The notes under the pieces are model-generated. The model did no database searches, had not been told where the DNA came from, and saw only the letters and a list, made by a program, of their open reading frames with translations. Both the position numbers and the translations under genes were made by a program. Positions 1-10,086 of a stretch of 64,000 bases of DNA are shown here, piece by piece (position 1 is the first letter of the stretch; every line of letters begins with the position of its first letter). Where the stretch lies: contig NZ_CP016279.1 in assembly GCF_001542625.1 (NCBI RefSeq), positions 4,526,001 through 4,590,000 of the forward strand. The letters run 5' to 3'. Source of the DNA: Streptomyces griseochromogenes. Lineage in GTDB: Bacteria; Actinomycetota; Actinomycetes; Streptomycetales; Streptomycetaceae.

Positions 1-612
1 GGCCCGCTGTCGCTGCTGATGCACTACCACAAGACGAAGGACCGCTCGTACCTGGAGAAGACCACCGAGCCGAGCCGCATGGGCGTGCTCGGCAGCCACC
101 TGCCGGGTGTCGTCGACATGGCGCGGGCCTCGCGCGCGGACATGGACGCCGCGATCGCGGGCCGGATCACCCACAAGGAGGCGAGCGAGCGCATCTTCGC
201 CCGGTTCCGAGCGACCGACTTCCTGCCGCCCTACATGGGCTTCGGCGATCCCAGGAAGACCGCCACGGCGACGTTCACGCTGATCCCCGGTGCCCGCCAC
301 GTCACGTGGTACCGGATGCACGGCGACCCGGTGTACCGGGACAACTGCACCTTCCCGCTGATGACGTACGCACGCGACGGTGCGACCTTCGTGCTGGGTG
401 AGGCGCGGGACGCGTGGCGGCGCAGCTTCTCCGCCCTGCGTGACGTCTTCTTCGCCCACAACAGCGACTGGCGCCACATCGCGCCGGCACTCGCTGAGCA
501 CGGAGAGCTCGTGACGCCGGTTCCGGCGTCCGCGCCCTCCGCGGAGGAACCGGCCGGACTCGACGGCGCCGAGGCCCCCCGGAGCGCGGCCTCGGCGACC
601 GGAGTCGGCTGA
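1..612 (+). CDS. Unidentified enediyne-locus protein, C-terminal part (cut by window edge)
   Basis: The reading frame is open from base 1 and stops at 612, so at least 203 C-terminal residues are present and the N-terminus lies outside the window. The visible part is soluble, with no membrane segment. It contains aromatic and charged stretches such as LLMHYHKTKDRSYLEK and a low-complexity Ala/Pro/Glu tail over about the last 30 residues. I do not recognise a family. In the usual enediyne order (E3/UnbL, E4/UnbV, E5/UnbU, PKSE, TE) the E3/UnbL gene sits here, but the sequence does not match the DUF1702-type protein I remember from these loci. The role is inferred from position only. A 156-base gap separates it from the next start. 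Confidence 0.55.
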   Translation, partial: GPLSLLMHYHKTKDRSYLEKTTEPSRMGVLGSHLPGVVDMARASRADMDAAIAGRITHKEASERIFARFRATDFLPPYMGFGDPRKTATATFTLIPGARHVTWYRMHGDPVYRDNCTFPLMTYARDGATFVLGEARDAWRRSFSALRDVFFAHNSDWRHIAPALAEHGELVTPVPASAPSAEEPAGLDGAEAPRSAASATGVG

Positions 613-768
613 GCGGGCCGCGCCGGGGCGTGGGGCCGCGTGCGACGGAGCACGCCCGCGGCCCCGCGCCCCGCCCTATCCGCCTCCCCGGTGCTCGGGC
701 CACGCCTCCGGCCGCCCGTCCGATGAGACGCCCGCACCTTCATGACGTTGTTTCGAGAGGAGATCGCA

Positions 769-2751
769 GTGAGGCTGAGCAAGCGTCTTCGTCGGCTGGT
801 GCCGGGAGTGCTGGCCGTCGTGGTCGGCGCATCGCTGTACGCCGTCGCGAACAACGCGGTCGCGGTGTCCGGCGGTCCGCAGACCGCCGCGCAGTACAAA
901 TTCCAGGAACTGCCCATCGCGCTGCCGCCCGGTTACGACAACCAGCACATGAACACGATCCGGGAGGTGAACCCGGCGTACAAGAAGATCCGCTCCTGGA
1001 TCTCCGCGGTCGGGGCCAGTGTCGCCATCAACGATGTCACCGGCCACGGCCGCGCGGACGGCATGTGCATCGTGGACACCCGGACGAACAAGGTGATCGT
1101 GACGCACACGCCCACCGCGCCGGCGGCCGACCGGTTCACGCCGTTCCTCCTGAACCCGGCGCCGCTGCCGTACGACGACACGATGGCGCCGACCGGCTGC
1201 GCGGCCGGCGACTTCACGGGCGACGGCCGCATGGGCTTCCTCGTGACGTACTGGGGACGGACGCCGATCCTCTTCCTGCCGAAGTCGACCGCCACGACGC
1301 CCTCGCCGAGTGCGTACGTGCCGCGGGAGCTCGTGCCCTCGCACTCGCCCGACGGCAAGTACCACGGCCCGCGCTGGAACACCGACGCCGCGTACGTCTC
1401 GGACCTCGACGGCAGCGGGCACCCCTCGATCATCATCGGCAACTACTTCCCCGACTCGGACGTCCTGGACCCGAAGGGCCTGAAGAACGTCACGATGACC
1501 AACAGCCTTTCGTCCGGGAACAACGCCGGCGGCGACCACGTACTGCGCTGGAACGGCGCGACCTCGGGCGCCCGTCCGAGCGCCGCCTACGTCGAGGAGG
1601 AGGGGGCGATCCCGTTCCAGATCTCGACCGGTTGGACGCTCGCGATCTCCGGGGCCGATCTCACCGGCGACGGCCTGCCGGAGCCCTACCTCGCCAACGA
1701 CTTCGGCCACGGCCACCTCCTGTACAACGAGTCGACCCCGGGCCACATCAGGTTCACCGAGGCCAAAGGCCGGCGCACGGGGACGACTCCCAAGTCGTTC
1801 GTGCTCGGAAACGGCTCCTTCAAGGGCATGGGCGTCGACTTCGCCGACCTGAACAGCAATGGCAAGTTCGACTTCTACGTCAGCAACATCAACGTCGCCT
1901 GGGGCCTGGAGGAGAGCAACCTGCTCTTCATCAACCATGCCGCGGACGACGCCGACATGACGAAGCAGCTCAGCAAAGGCGTCGCCCCCTTCACGCAGGA
2001 GGCGCAGCAGTACGGCCTGGCGTGGACCGGGTGGTGCTGGGACGTCAAGGCGGGGGACTTCCTCAACCACGGCGAACAGGACGTGATCCAGACCGACGGC
2101 TTCATCAAGGGCACCGTCAACCGGTGGAACTGGCTGCAGGAGGCGGCCACCGAGAACGACGACCTGCTGATCAACCCGGCGATGTGGCCCAACTTCCAGC
2201 CCGGCGACGACGTCTCGGGCCACGAGGCCCTCGCCTTCTACGCCAAGAATTCCAGCGGGAAATACGTGAACATCAGTTCCAGGCTGGGCCTCGCGGTGCC
2301 GACTCCGACCCGCGCCGTCGCCACCGGTGACACGACCGGCACCGGCACCCTGGACTTCGCCGTGGCCCGGCAGTGGGGACCGCCGGCGTTCTACGCCAAC
2401 CGGGCGCCGGACCGCGGCAAGTCGCTCGAACTCGAGCTCTACCGTCCGTCCACCGACCCGGCCCACGCCGGCAAGGGCCTGGAGGCGATCGGCACGCCCG
2501 CGTACGGCGCCACGGTCCGGATCACGACACCGCAGGGCACCCAGGTCTCACAGCTCGACGGCGGCGGCGGACACGCCGGTTTCCGCAGCTTCGACGTCCA
2601 CTTCGGGATCGGTTCGTACAGCGGCCCCGTGTCCGTCCACATCCAGTGGCGTGACGTCGACGGAGGCCTCCACCAGCAGACGCTGAAGCTCAAGCCCGGC
2701 GTCCACACCCTCATGCTCACCGGCACCGCCCAGGAGGTTTCGAGCCGATGA
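769..2751 (+). CDS. unbV: Enediyne biosynthesis protein UnbV (E4-type), secreted FG-GAP/ASPIC protein
   Basis: A GTG at 769 is preferred as start because AGAGGAGA lies 5-8 bases upstream; the in-frame ATG at 742 has no such site. The 660-residue protein begins with basic residues and a hydrophobic signal or anchor segment. At least five FG-GAP/calcium-type loops follow (GDFTGDGRMGF, SDLDGSGHPS, ADLTGDGLPE, ADLNSNGKFDF, GDTTGTGTLDF). The C-terminal 80 residues form an ASPIC/UnbV domain (YGATVRITTPQG, then FGIGSYSGPVSVHIQW). The family belongs to the conserved enediyne core cassette; its chemical role is not settled. Its stop overlaps the UnbU start (ATGA), so the two are probably translationally coupled. 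Confidence 0.9.
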   Translation: MRLSKRLRRLVPGVLAVVVGASLYAVANNAVAVSGGPQTAAQYKFQELPIALPPGYDNQHMNTIREVNPAYKKIRSWISAVGASVAINDVTGHGRADGMCIVDTRTNKVIVTHTPTAPAADRFTPFLLNPAPLPYDDTMAPTGCAAGDFTGDGRMGFLVTYWGRTPILFLPKSTATTPSPSAYVPRELVPSHSPDGKYHGPRWNTDAAYVSDLDGSGHPSIIIGNYFPDSDVLDPKGLKNVTMTNSLSSGNNAGGDHVLRWNGATSGARPSAAYVEEEGAIPFQISTGWTLAISGADLTGDGLPEPYLANDFGHGHLLYNESTPGHIRFTEAKGRRTGTTPKSFVLGNGSFKGMGVDFADLNSNGKFDFYVSNINVAWGLEESNLLFINHAADDADMTKQLSKGVAPFTQEAQQYGLAWTGWCWDVKAGDFLNHGEQDVIQTDGFIKGTVNRWNWLQEAATENDDLLINPAMWPNFQPGDDVSGHEALAFYAKNSSGKYVNISSRLGLAVPTPTRAVATGDTTGTGTLDFAVARQWGPPAFYANRAPDRGKSLELELYRPSTDPAHAGKGLEAIGTPAYGATVRITTPQGTQVSQLDGGGGHAGFRSFDVHFGIGSYSGPVSVHIQWRDVDGGLHQQTLKLKPGVHTLMLTGTAQEVSSR

Positions 2752-3773
2752 CCGCCGTCGCGCACCCCTCTCAGGCCGGCAGCGCTCAGCCGAGCGCGAC
2801 GGCCGAGCCCACGAAGCCGAAGCCCGATCCGCGGTATCTCGCGCTGCGCAACTTCGCCATGTCGATCACCGTCTTCAACGTGTTCGGCTACACCCTGCTC
2901 GGCTTCGAGCAGCCCTACCTGTGGCCGGTCTTCGCCCTGTTGACGGGGTACGCGACCGAGATCACCTTCGAATTGATCAGCGCGTGGGCGTACCAGCGGC
3001 GGCCGCGGTTCCTCGGCGGGGGAGTGCGCGGTCTGTACGAGTTCCTGCTGCCGGCGCACATCACCGCCCTCGCCGTGAACATGCTGCTCTACGCCAACAA
3101 CCAGATCCTGCCGGTCATCTTCGGCGTGTTCGTCGGTGTCGCCGGCAAGCACGCCTTCCAGGCGCCGATCAACGGGCGCATGCGGCACTTCATGAACCCG
3201 TCCAACTTCGGCATCACGTTGTCCCTGGTCTGCTTCGGCAGCTGGGTCAGCATCGCGCCGCCCTACGAGTTCACCGAGAACGCGAACACGTACTTCCGGG
3301 TGATGATCCCGATCATCATCGCCACGGCCGGCACCGTCCTCAACACCATGCTCACCCGCAAGGTGCCGCTGATCGTCGGCTGGATGGGCGGCTTCGCCAT
3401 CCAGGCCTTCGTACGGCACGGCATCTGGGACGTCGCACTGTTCTCCGCGCTGGGCTCGATGACCGGCGTCGCGTTCGTGCTCTTCACCAACTACATGATC
3501 ACCGACCCGGGTACGACGCCGATGAAGGGGCGCGCCCAGTTCATGTTCGGCGGCTCCGTCGCGTTCGTCTACGGGATCCTGATGCAACTGAACATCACCT
3601 ACACCCTCTTCTTCGCGCTCGTGATCGTCTGCGGCTTCCGCGGCCTCGGCTGGTGGGGCGCGTCCTTCGTCCAGCGCCTGCGGTCCGGGCGCACACCCGA
3701 CGCCACGGCGGGGAACGGAGAGGTCCCGGCCCGGGTGCCCGAGACGACGGATCTGGGGGCGATACGGGCATGA
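2748..3773 (+). CDS. unbU: Enediyne biosynthesis membrane protein UnbU (E5-type)
   Basis: 341-residue polytopic membrane protein of the RnfD-like UnbU family found in enediyne cassettes. After a hydrophilic N-terminus of about 30 residues there are roughly eight to ten hydrophobic segments, with the conserved NPSNFGI motif near residue 150 and TDPGTTP near 250. The ATG overlaps the UnbV stop and is preceded by CAGGAGG. Its own TGA overlaps the PKSE start, so UnbV-UnbU-PKSE are translated as a coupled block. By family it acts in the membrane and is linked to enediyne core formation or handling; the exact reaction is unknown. Confidence 0.9.
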   Translation: MTAVAHPSQAGSAQPSATAEPTKPKPDPRYLALRNFAMSITVFNVFGYTLLGFEQPYLWPVFALLTGYATEITFELISAWAYQRRPRFLGGGVRGLYEFLLPAHITALAVNMLLYANNQILPVIFGVFVGVAGKHAFQAPINGRMRHFMNPSNFGITLSLVCFGSWVSIAPPYEFTENANTYFRVMIPIIIATAGTVLNTMLTRKVPLIVGWMGGFAIQAFVRHGIWDVALFSALGSMTGVAFVLFTNYMITDPGTTPMKGRAQFMFGGSVAFVYGILMQLNITYTLFFALVIVCGFRGLGWWGASFVQRLRSGRTPDATAGNGEVPARVPETTDLGAIRA

Positions 3774-6700
3774 ACGGCCACCGGATCGCCGTGGTCGGCG
3801 TCGCCTGCCGCTATCCCGACGCGGACTCGACCGAGCAGCTCTGGCAGAACGTTCTCGCCGGCCGGCGGGCGTTCCGCCGGCTGCCGGACGAGCGCATGAA
3901 CCTCGACGACTACTACTCGCCCGATCCGGCGGCGCCCGACCGCTTCTACACGCGCAAGGCCGCCGTCCTGGAGGGTTTCGAGTTCGACCGCGTCCGGTAC
4001 CGGGTCGCGGGCAGCACCTTCCGGTCCACGGACATGACCCACTGGCTGGCACTGGACACCGCGGCGCGCGCTCTGCGGGACGCGGGCTTCCCCGGCGGCG
4101 AGGGGCTGCCGCGTCCGGCCACCGGCGTCGTCATCGGCAACACCCTGACCGGCGAGTTCAGCCGCGCCAACCTCATGCGGCTGCGCTGGCCGTACGTGCG
4201 CCGCACGGTCGGCGCCGCCCTGCGCGAACAGGGCTGGGACGACGCCGCGCTCGGCGCCTTCCTGGCCGGGCTCGAGACGCGCTACAAGAGCGCCTTCCCG
4301 CCGATCGACGAGGACACCCTGGCCGGCGGCCTCGCCAACACCATCGCGGGACGCGTCTGCAACCACTTCGACCTCCACGGTGGCGGCTTCACGGTCGACG
4401 GCGCCTGCTCGTCCTCGCTGCTCTCGGTGGCGACGGCGGCCAACGCCCTGGCGAACGGCCAGCTCGAGGTGGCCATCGCGGGCGGCGTGGACCTGAGCAT
4501 CGACCCGTTCGAAGTCATCGGCTTCGCCAAGACCGGCGCCCTCGCGACCGGCGAGATGCGCGTGTACGACCGCGGCTCCAACGGGTTCTGGCCCGGCGAG
4601 GGTTGCGGCATGCTCGTGCTCATGCGCGACGAGGACGCGGTCGCGCGCGGCTTGCGCCGGTACGCCGTACTCGCCGGCTGGGGCTACTCCTCCGACGGCA
4701 GGGGCGGCATCACCCGGCCCGAGGCCGCCGGGCACCGGCTCGCGCTGCGGCGCGCCTACGACCGCGCCGGGTACGGCATCGAGACCGTCGCCTACCTCGA
4801 AGGCCACGGCACCGGCACCGCCGTCGGCGACGCGACCGAACTGCGGGCGTTCGGCGAGGCGCGCCGCGCCGCCGACCCCGCGGCGCCCGCGGCGGCGATC
4901 AGCACCATCAAGGGCAACATCGGCCACACCAAGGCGGCCGCCGGCGTCGCCGGCCTCATCAAGGCGATCCTCGCCGTGTACCACGAGGTCATCCCGCCGG
5001 CCACCGGTCATGTAGACCCCCACCCCGAACTGACGGGGGACCGGCCCGCGTTGCGCGTGCCGCTCGAACCGGAGCCGTGGCCGGCCGGCCACCCCGTCCG
5101 CTCCGGCGTCTCGTCGATGGGGTTCGGAGGCATCAACGCACACGTCGTCGTGGAGCACGCCGACCGCGCTCCGGACGCGGGGCTCGGGCCGGAGGTCGAG
5201 GCACTGACGCGGTCACGGCAGGACGTCGAACTTCTCCTGGTGGACGCGGAGAACCTCTCGGCGCTGCGCGGACGGATCGCACAGCTGGCCGAGCTCTGCG
5301 GCAGACTCTCCTTCGCCGAACTCGGTGACCTCGCGGCCACACTCGAGCACGAGCTGGCCGACCGTCCGCTCCGCGCCGCGATCGTGACCGGTGATCCCGA
5401 GGAGGCGGGGCGGCGCTTCGCCACACTGCTGACGATGCTCGACAACGGGGCGCGATCCGTGGTCGACATCGCACACGGTGTCTTCCTCGGCACCTCCGCG
5501 CGGCCACCGCGGATCGGATTCCTCTTCCCCGGCCAGGGAGCGGGGCGGCGCGGAGACGGCGGAGCACTGCGACGGCGGTTCGCCGAGGTCGACGAGCTCT
5601 ACCGCACCCTGCCGATGCCCCCCGGCGCCGACCTGGTCGCGACCGAGATCGCCCAGCCGAGGATCGTCACCTCGTCCGTCGCGGGCCTGCGCGTGCTGGC
5701 CCTGCTCGGCATCGAGGCCGTCACGGCCGCGGGCCACAGCCTGGGCGAGCTGACCGCGCTGCACTGGGCGGGCGCGATGGACGAGGCCGGCCTGCTCCGC
5801 ACGGCCGCGGCGCGCGGCCGCGTCATGGCGCGGGCGAGCGACGGCGGCGGCACCATGGCGAGCGTCGTCGCGCCGCCGCAGGCGGTCGTCCCGCTTCTCG
5901 TCGGCGAGCCGGTGGTGATCGCCGGATACAACAGCCCTGAGCAGACGGTCGTCAGCGGACCGGCCGACGCTGTCAAGAGGGTCTGCGCACGGGCCGCCGC
6001 CCAGGGCTTCTCGGCGAACGAGATCCGGGTCTCGCACGCGTTCCACTCGCAGGCCGTCGCCCCGGCGGCCACCGCGTTCCGCGACCACCTGCGGGGCGAA
6101 CGCTTCGCTCCGCTCGCCCGGACCATGGTCTCCACCGTCACCGGCGGCACCCTGCCGGCCGAGACCGATGTGCCCGGCCTGCTGACCCGTCAGGTGCTCG
6201 ACCCGGTGCGATTCACCGAGGCGGTCCGGACGATGGCCGAAGAGGTCGACCTCTTCATCGAGGTCGGGCCCGGCAGGATCCTGCGTACTCTCGCCGGAGA
6301 GATCGCCCCCGGAGTGCCCGCGGTGTCGCTCGAGGCCGACAGCATGTCGCTCTCCGGCCTGCTGCACGCGGTGGCAGTCGCGTACACGCTCGGCGCGCCC
6401 GTCCGCCACGGTGAGCTCTTCCGCGACCGCTTCACGCGGCCGTTCCCGCTCGACAAGGAGCTGCGCTTCCTGACCAGCCCCTGCGAATCGGCACCGGTGC
6501 ACGATCTGCCGATTCTCCAGACGCCGGCAACTGTTCGGACTCCCGAAGCGCAGACTGCTGCGGCACCGGTGGCGGTGGACGGTGCCGACACGCTGGACGT
6601 GCTGCGGCGACTCGCCGCCGAGCGGGCCGAGCTGCCCCTGGAAGCGGTGAGCGCGCAGAGCAATCCCATCGACGAACTCCACCTCAGCTCGATCACGGTC

Positions 6701-9607
6701 GGCCAGATCGTCACCCAGGCCTCGCGGGAACTCGGACTGACGGCGCCGCTGGCGACCTCGGCGTTCGCGACGTCGACGCTGGCGCAGCTGGCCGAGATGC
6801 TCGACGAACTGGGCGAGACCGCGCGCTCCGGAGACGAGCGCGCCGCGGCCGACGTCGCCGGCGCGGGATCCTGGGTGCGCGCGTTCTCCGTCGAGCTCGT
6901 GCCGGCCGAACCCGGGCCGGCGGTCGCTCCGCCCGCCGACGGCGACTGGCAGCTGTTCGCCGCCGACCGGCACCCGCTCGCGGCCGCCCTCCACACCGCG
7001 CTGCGGCGGGCCGGACTAGGTGGCGGAGTGCTGCTCTGCCTGCCGCGCGGCTGCGACGAGAGCCACACACCGCTGATGCTCGCCGCCGCGCGCGCCGCCC
7101 TCTCGCCCGGCGCGCCGGGACGCTTCGTCGTCGTCGGCGACCGGCGCGGCGCGGCGGGTCTCGCCAAGACGCTGCACCTGGAGGCGCCCGCTGTCGTCAC
7201 CACCCTGGTCACCCTGCCCTTGGCGGAGTCGATGCCGGCCGAGCTCGTGGCGCGGACGGTGCCGCGGATCGTCGCCGACATCGCCGCGACCGCGGGCTTC
7301 AGCGAGAGCGTGTACGACGAGGCCGGAGTGCGCCGCGTCCCGTTGCTCCGGCCGCTGCCGGCGCGGCGCGGGCCCGGCGGGCCGTCCGCCCTCGGCGCGC
7401 AGGACGTGCTGCTGGTGACCGGCGGCGGCAAGGGCATCACCGCCGAATGCGCGCTCGACCTGGCGCGTACCACCGGCGCGGCGATCGCGCTCATGGGCCG
7501 CTCCGCCCCGGACTCCGACCAGGAACTCGCGGCGAACCTGGCGCGCATGGCCGCCGCGGGCGTGACCCACCGGTACGTGCGCGCCGACATCACCTCCGCG
7601 GACGAGGTCAAGGCGGCGGTCGAGGAGGTCCGCCGGACGCTGGGGCCGGTGACGGCGATTCTGCACGGCGCCGGCCGCAACGTGCCGCAGGTGCTCGCCA
7701 ACCTCGACGAGTCCTCCTTCCGCCGCACCCTCGCGACGAAGATCACGGGGCTGGAGACCGTGCTCGCCGCCGCGGACCCGGCCACGCTCCGGCTCCTCGT
7801 CACCTTCGGCAGCATCATCGGCCGGGCCGGCCTGCGCGGTGAGGCGGACTACGCCACGGCCAACGACTGGCTGACCGACCTCACGTACCGGATCCGGGAC
7901 GAGTACCCGAACTGCCGCTGCCTCGCGCTGGAGTGGTCGGTGTGGTCGGGCACCGGTATGGGCGAGCGACTCGGCGTGCTGGAGTCGCTGATACGAGAGG
8001 GCATCCGGCCGATCCCACCGGACGAGGGCGTCGCCGTCCTCCGGCGGCTGCTCACCGACCCCGATGCGCCCACCTCGGTCGTGGTCATGGGCCGCGCCGA
8101 GGGCCTGCCCACCATCATGCTCGAACCGCGCGAACTGCCGCTGTTGCGCTTCGTCGACCGGCCCCGCGTGCACTATCCCGGCGTCGAACTCGTCGTCGAC
8201 GCGGACCTCTCCGCCGACGACGACCTCTATCTCGCCGACCATCTGCTCGACGGCGACCTGCTCTTCCCGGCGGTGTTCGGCATGGAGGCGATGGCCGAGG
8301 CGGCCATGGCGCTGACCGGAAGGTCCGGCCCACCGGTGCTCGAGGATGTCGAGTTCCTCCGCCCCGTCGTCGTCCCCGTCGACGGGAAGACCACGATCCG
8401 GATCGCCGCACTCGTCACCGAGGAAGGCACCGTGCAAGCGGTGATCCGCAGCGACGAGACCGCTTTCCAGGCGGATCACTTCCGCGCCACGCTCCGCTTC
8501 GACGTGCCGCCGCCGGACGACAAGGCGCCCGCGGCGGCGGTCGAGGAGGTCCGGGTGCCGCTGGCGCCGATGGAGGATCTCTACGGCCCGGTGCTCTTCC
8601 AGGGTGACCGGTTCCAGCGCCTCCTGGGCTACCACGACCTGGCCGCCAAGGGCTGCGTGGCCGAGATCTCCACTGTGGCGGCCAAACCGTGGTTCGGCGG
8701 ATTCCTGCCGTCCGACCTCGTCCTCGCCGACCCGGGCACCCGCGACGCGCTCATGCACGCGATCCAGTGCTGCGTGCCCGACGCGACCCTGCTGCCCGCC
8801 GCGACAGAGCGCCTGTACCTCGCCGATCCGGCCCGCGTGCGTGCGCTCGACCGGGTCACGCTGCACGCCGCCGAACGCTCCCGCGACGGCGACACGTACG
8901 TGTACGACCTCGAGGTCCGCGATCCGGCGGGCGCGCTCGTCGAGCGCTGGGAGGGGCTGCGGCTCCGGGCCGTGCGCAAGCGGGACGGCGCGGGACCGTG
9001 GACGCCGGCGCTGCTCGGCCCGTACCTGGAGCGCCGGTCCGAGACGGTGCTGCCGACCGCGCTCCGCATGGCCGTCTGGCCGGACGGCCAAGAGTCCGCC
9101 GGCGACACGGCCGGCCGGCGCGAGCGGACCGCTCGGACGCTTGGCCTGGCGCTGGGCCGGAAGCCGAACCTCAGCTACCGGCCGGACGGCAGGCCCGAGG
9201 CCGACGGAGGGGTCGAGGTCTCCTCCTCGCACGGCGCGGGCGTGACGTTCGCGGTGGCCGCGGACCGGGCCGTCGGGTGCGACGTCGAGCAGGTCGTGGC
9301 GCGGTCGGCGCAGGAGTGGACCGACCTGCTCGGCACGGAGGGATTCGCTCTGGCCACGCTCGTCGCCGGCGAGCGCGACGAGGACCTGTCGGTCGCCGCC
9401 ACGCGCGTCTGGGGAGCACAGGAGTGCCTGCGCAAGACCGGCCACGCGCGCGCCGGGCTGGTCGAGATCTCCGGGCCGAGGGCGGACCGTTGGGTCGTCC
9501 TGCGCTCGGGGGCCGCGCAGATCGCGACGTTCCCCACGACGCTGCGCGGGCTCGCCGCACCTGTGGTCTTCACGATGCTGACGGAGTCGAGGGAGAACGG
9601 GACATGA
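3770..9607 (+). CDS. pksE: Enediyne iterative type I polyketide synthase PKSE (KS-AT-ACP-KR-DH-PPTase)
   Basis: 1945 residues, the normal size and architecture of the PKSE that builds the linear polyene precursor of the enediyne core. KS (about 1-450): Cys213 in DGACSSSL, His346 in EGHGTGT, His386 in GNIGHTKA. AT (about 580-840): GHSLGE with Ser657. ACP (about 930-1000): LHLSSITVGQ, where Ser973/974 is the phosphopantetheine site. KR: TGGGKGI near 1217 and Tyr1361 in EADYATANDW. DH: His1491 in LADHLLDGD. C-terminal PPTase (about 1740-1945): GCDVEQV with Asp1838 and Glu1840, and Glu1885 in WGAQECLRK, so it can activate its own ACP. All catalytic motifs look intact. The ATG overlaps the UnbU stop, and the TGA overlaps the thioesterase start. 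Confidence 0.97.
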   Translation: MNGHRIAVVGVACRYPDADSTEQLWQNVLAGRRAFRRLPDERMNLDDYYSPDPAAPDRFYTRKAAVLEGFEFDRVRYRVAGSTFRSTDMTHWLALDTAARALRDAGFPGGEGLPRPATGVVIGNTLTGEFSRANLMRLRWPYVRRTVGAALREQGWDDAALGAFLAGLETRYKSAFPPIDEDTLAGGLANTIAGRVCNHFDLHGGGFTVDGACSSSLLSVATAANALANGQLEVAIAGGVDLSIDPFEVIGFAKTGALATGEMRVYDRGSNGFWPGEGCGMLVLMRDEDAVARGLRRYAVLAGWGYSSDGRGGITRPEAAGHRLALRRAYDRAGYGIETVAYLEGHGTGTAVGDATELRAFGEARRAADPAAPAAAISTIKGNIGHTKAAAGVAGLIKAILAVYHEVIPPATGHVDPHPELTGDRPALRVPLEPEPWPAGHPVRSGVSSMGFGGINAHVVVEHADRAPDAGLGPEVEALTRSRQDVELLLVDAENLSALRGRIAQLAELCGRLSFAELGDLAATLEHELADRPLRAAIVTGDPEEAGRRFATLLTMLDNGARSVVDIAHGVFLGTSARPPRIGFLFPGQGAGRRGDGGALRRRFAEVDELYRTLPMPPGADLVATEIAQPRIVTSSVAGLRVLALLGIEAVTAAGHSLGELTALHWAGAMDEAGLLRTAAARGRVMARASDGGGTMASVVAPPQAVVPLLVGEPVVIAGYNSPEQTVVSGPADAVKRVCARAAAQGFSANEIRVSHAFHSQAVAPAATAFRDHLRGERFAPLARTMVSTVTGGTLPAETDVPGLLTRQVLDPVRFTEAVRTMAEEVDLFIEVGPGRILRTLAGEIAPGVPAVSLEADSMSLSGLLHAVAVAYTLGAPVRHGELFRDRFTRPFPLDKELRFLTSPCESAPVHDLPILQTPATVRTPEAQTAAAPVAVDGADTLDVLRRLAAERAELPLEAVSAQSNPIDELHLSSITVGQIVTQASRELGLTAPLATSAFATSTLAQLAEMLDELGETARSGDERAAADVAGAGSWVRAFSVELVPAEPGPAVAPPADGDWQLFAADRHPLAAALHTALRRAGLGGGVLLCLPRGCDESHTPLMLAAARAALSPGAPGRFVVVGDRRGAAGLAKTLHLEAPAVVTTLVTLPLAESMPAELVARTVPRIVADIAATAGFSESVYDEAGVRRVPLLRPLPARRGPGGPSALGAQDVLLVTGGGKGITAECALDLARTTGAAIALMGRSAPDSDQELAANLARMAAAGVTHRYVRADITSADEVKAAVEEVRRTLGPVTAILHGAGRNVPQVLANLDESSFRRTLATKITGLETVLAAADPATLRLLVTFGSIIGRAGLRGEADYATANDWLTDLTYRIRDEYPNCRCLALEWSVWSGTGMGERLGVLESLIREGIRPIPPDEGVAVLRRLLTDPDAPTSVVVMGRAEGLPTIMLEPRELPLLRFVDRPRVHYPGVELVVDADLSADDDLYLADHLLDGDLLFPAVFGMEAMAEAAMALTGRSGPPVLEDVEFLRPVVVPVDGKTTIRIAALVTEEGTVQAVIRSDETAFQADHFRATLRFDVPPPDDKAPAAAVEEVRVPLAPMEDLYGPVLFQGDRFQRLLGYHDLAAKGCVAEISTVAAKPWFGGFLPSDLVLADPGTRDALMHAIQCCVPDATLLPAATERLYLADPARVRALDRVTLHAAERSRDGDTYVYDLEVRDPAGALVERWEGLRLRAVRKRDGAGPWTPALLGPYLERRSETVLPTALRMAVWPDGQESAGDTAGRRERTARTLGLALGRKPNLSYRPDGRPEADGGVEVSSSHGAGVTFAVAADRAVGCDVEQVVARSAQEWTDLLGTEGFALATLVAGERDEDLSVAATRVWGAQECLRKTGHARAGLVEISGPRADRWVVLRSGAAQIATFPTTLRGLAAPVVFTMLTESRENGT

Positions 9608-10086
9608 CCGAGCGACCGTACTACGAGTACCTGCACCTCGTCGGGTTCGAGGAGACCAACCTCGTCGGCAACGTCTACTACGTCAACTATCTGCGCTGGC
9701 AAGGGCGGTGCCGCGAGATGTTCCTGCGGGAGCACGCCCCAGAGGTGCTCGACGAGATCCGCGACGATCTCAAGCTGTTCACGCTCAAGTGCGAGTGCGA
9801 GTACCTGGCGGAGATCACCGCGTTCGACGAACTGTCGATCCGGATGCGCCTTGAGGACCTGACGCAGACCCAGATCGGGTTCGCCTTCGACTATGTGCGG
9901 TTGCGCGACGGGCTCGAGGACCTGGTCGCACGGGGGCGGCAGCGGGTCGCGTGCATGCGCGGCCCCAACGCCGACACCCGTCCGGCCAAGGTGCCCGCCT
10001 CCCTGCGCAAGGCGCTGGAGCCCTACAGCGCGGCCGCTCCCGCGGCCCGGCCGCGGGTTCTCGCCGACGTCGTGAACGGTGACTGA
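9604..10086 (+). CDS. Enediyne thioesterase (TEBC/E10 type, hot-dog fold)
   Basis: 160-residue 4-hydroxybenzoyl-CoA-thioesterase-like protein, starting MTERPYYEYLHLVGFEETN. The conserved segment NLVGNVYYVNYLRWQGRCRE matches the enediyne TEBC family (SgcE10/CalE7), in which Asn, Tyr and Arg rather than an Asp/Glu nucleophile are implicated in catalysis. It releases the polyene product from PKSE. The start overlaps the PKSE stop (ATGA), and its end overlaps the possible GTG start of the flavin reductase, so the PKSE/TE pair is stoichiometrically coupled as in other enediyne loci. Confidence 0.95.
   Translation: MTERPYYEYLHLVGFEETNLVGNVYYVNYLRWQGRCREMFLREHAPEVLDEIRDDLKLFTLKCECEYLAEITAFDELSIRMRLEDLTQTQIGFAFDYVRLRDGLEDLVARGRQRVACMRGPNADTRPAKVPASLRKALEPYSAAAPAARPRVLADVVNGD

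Noticed and set aside
742..768. ATG at 742 as start of UnbV
   Set aside because: No ribosome binding site; the GTG at 769 has AGAGGAG at ideal distance and a proper signal-peptide start.
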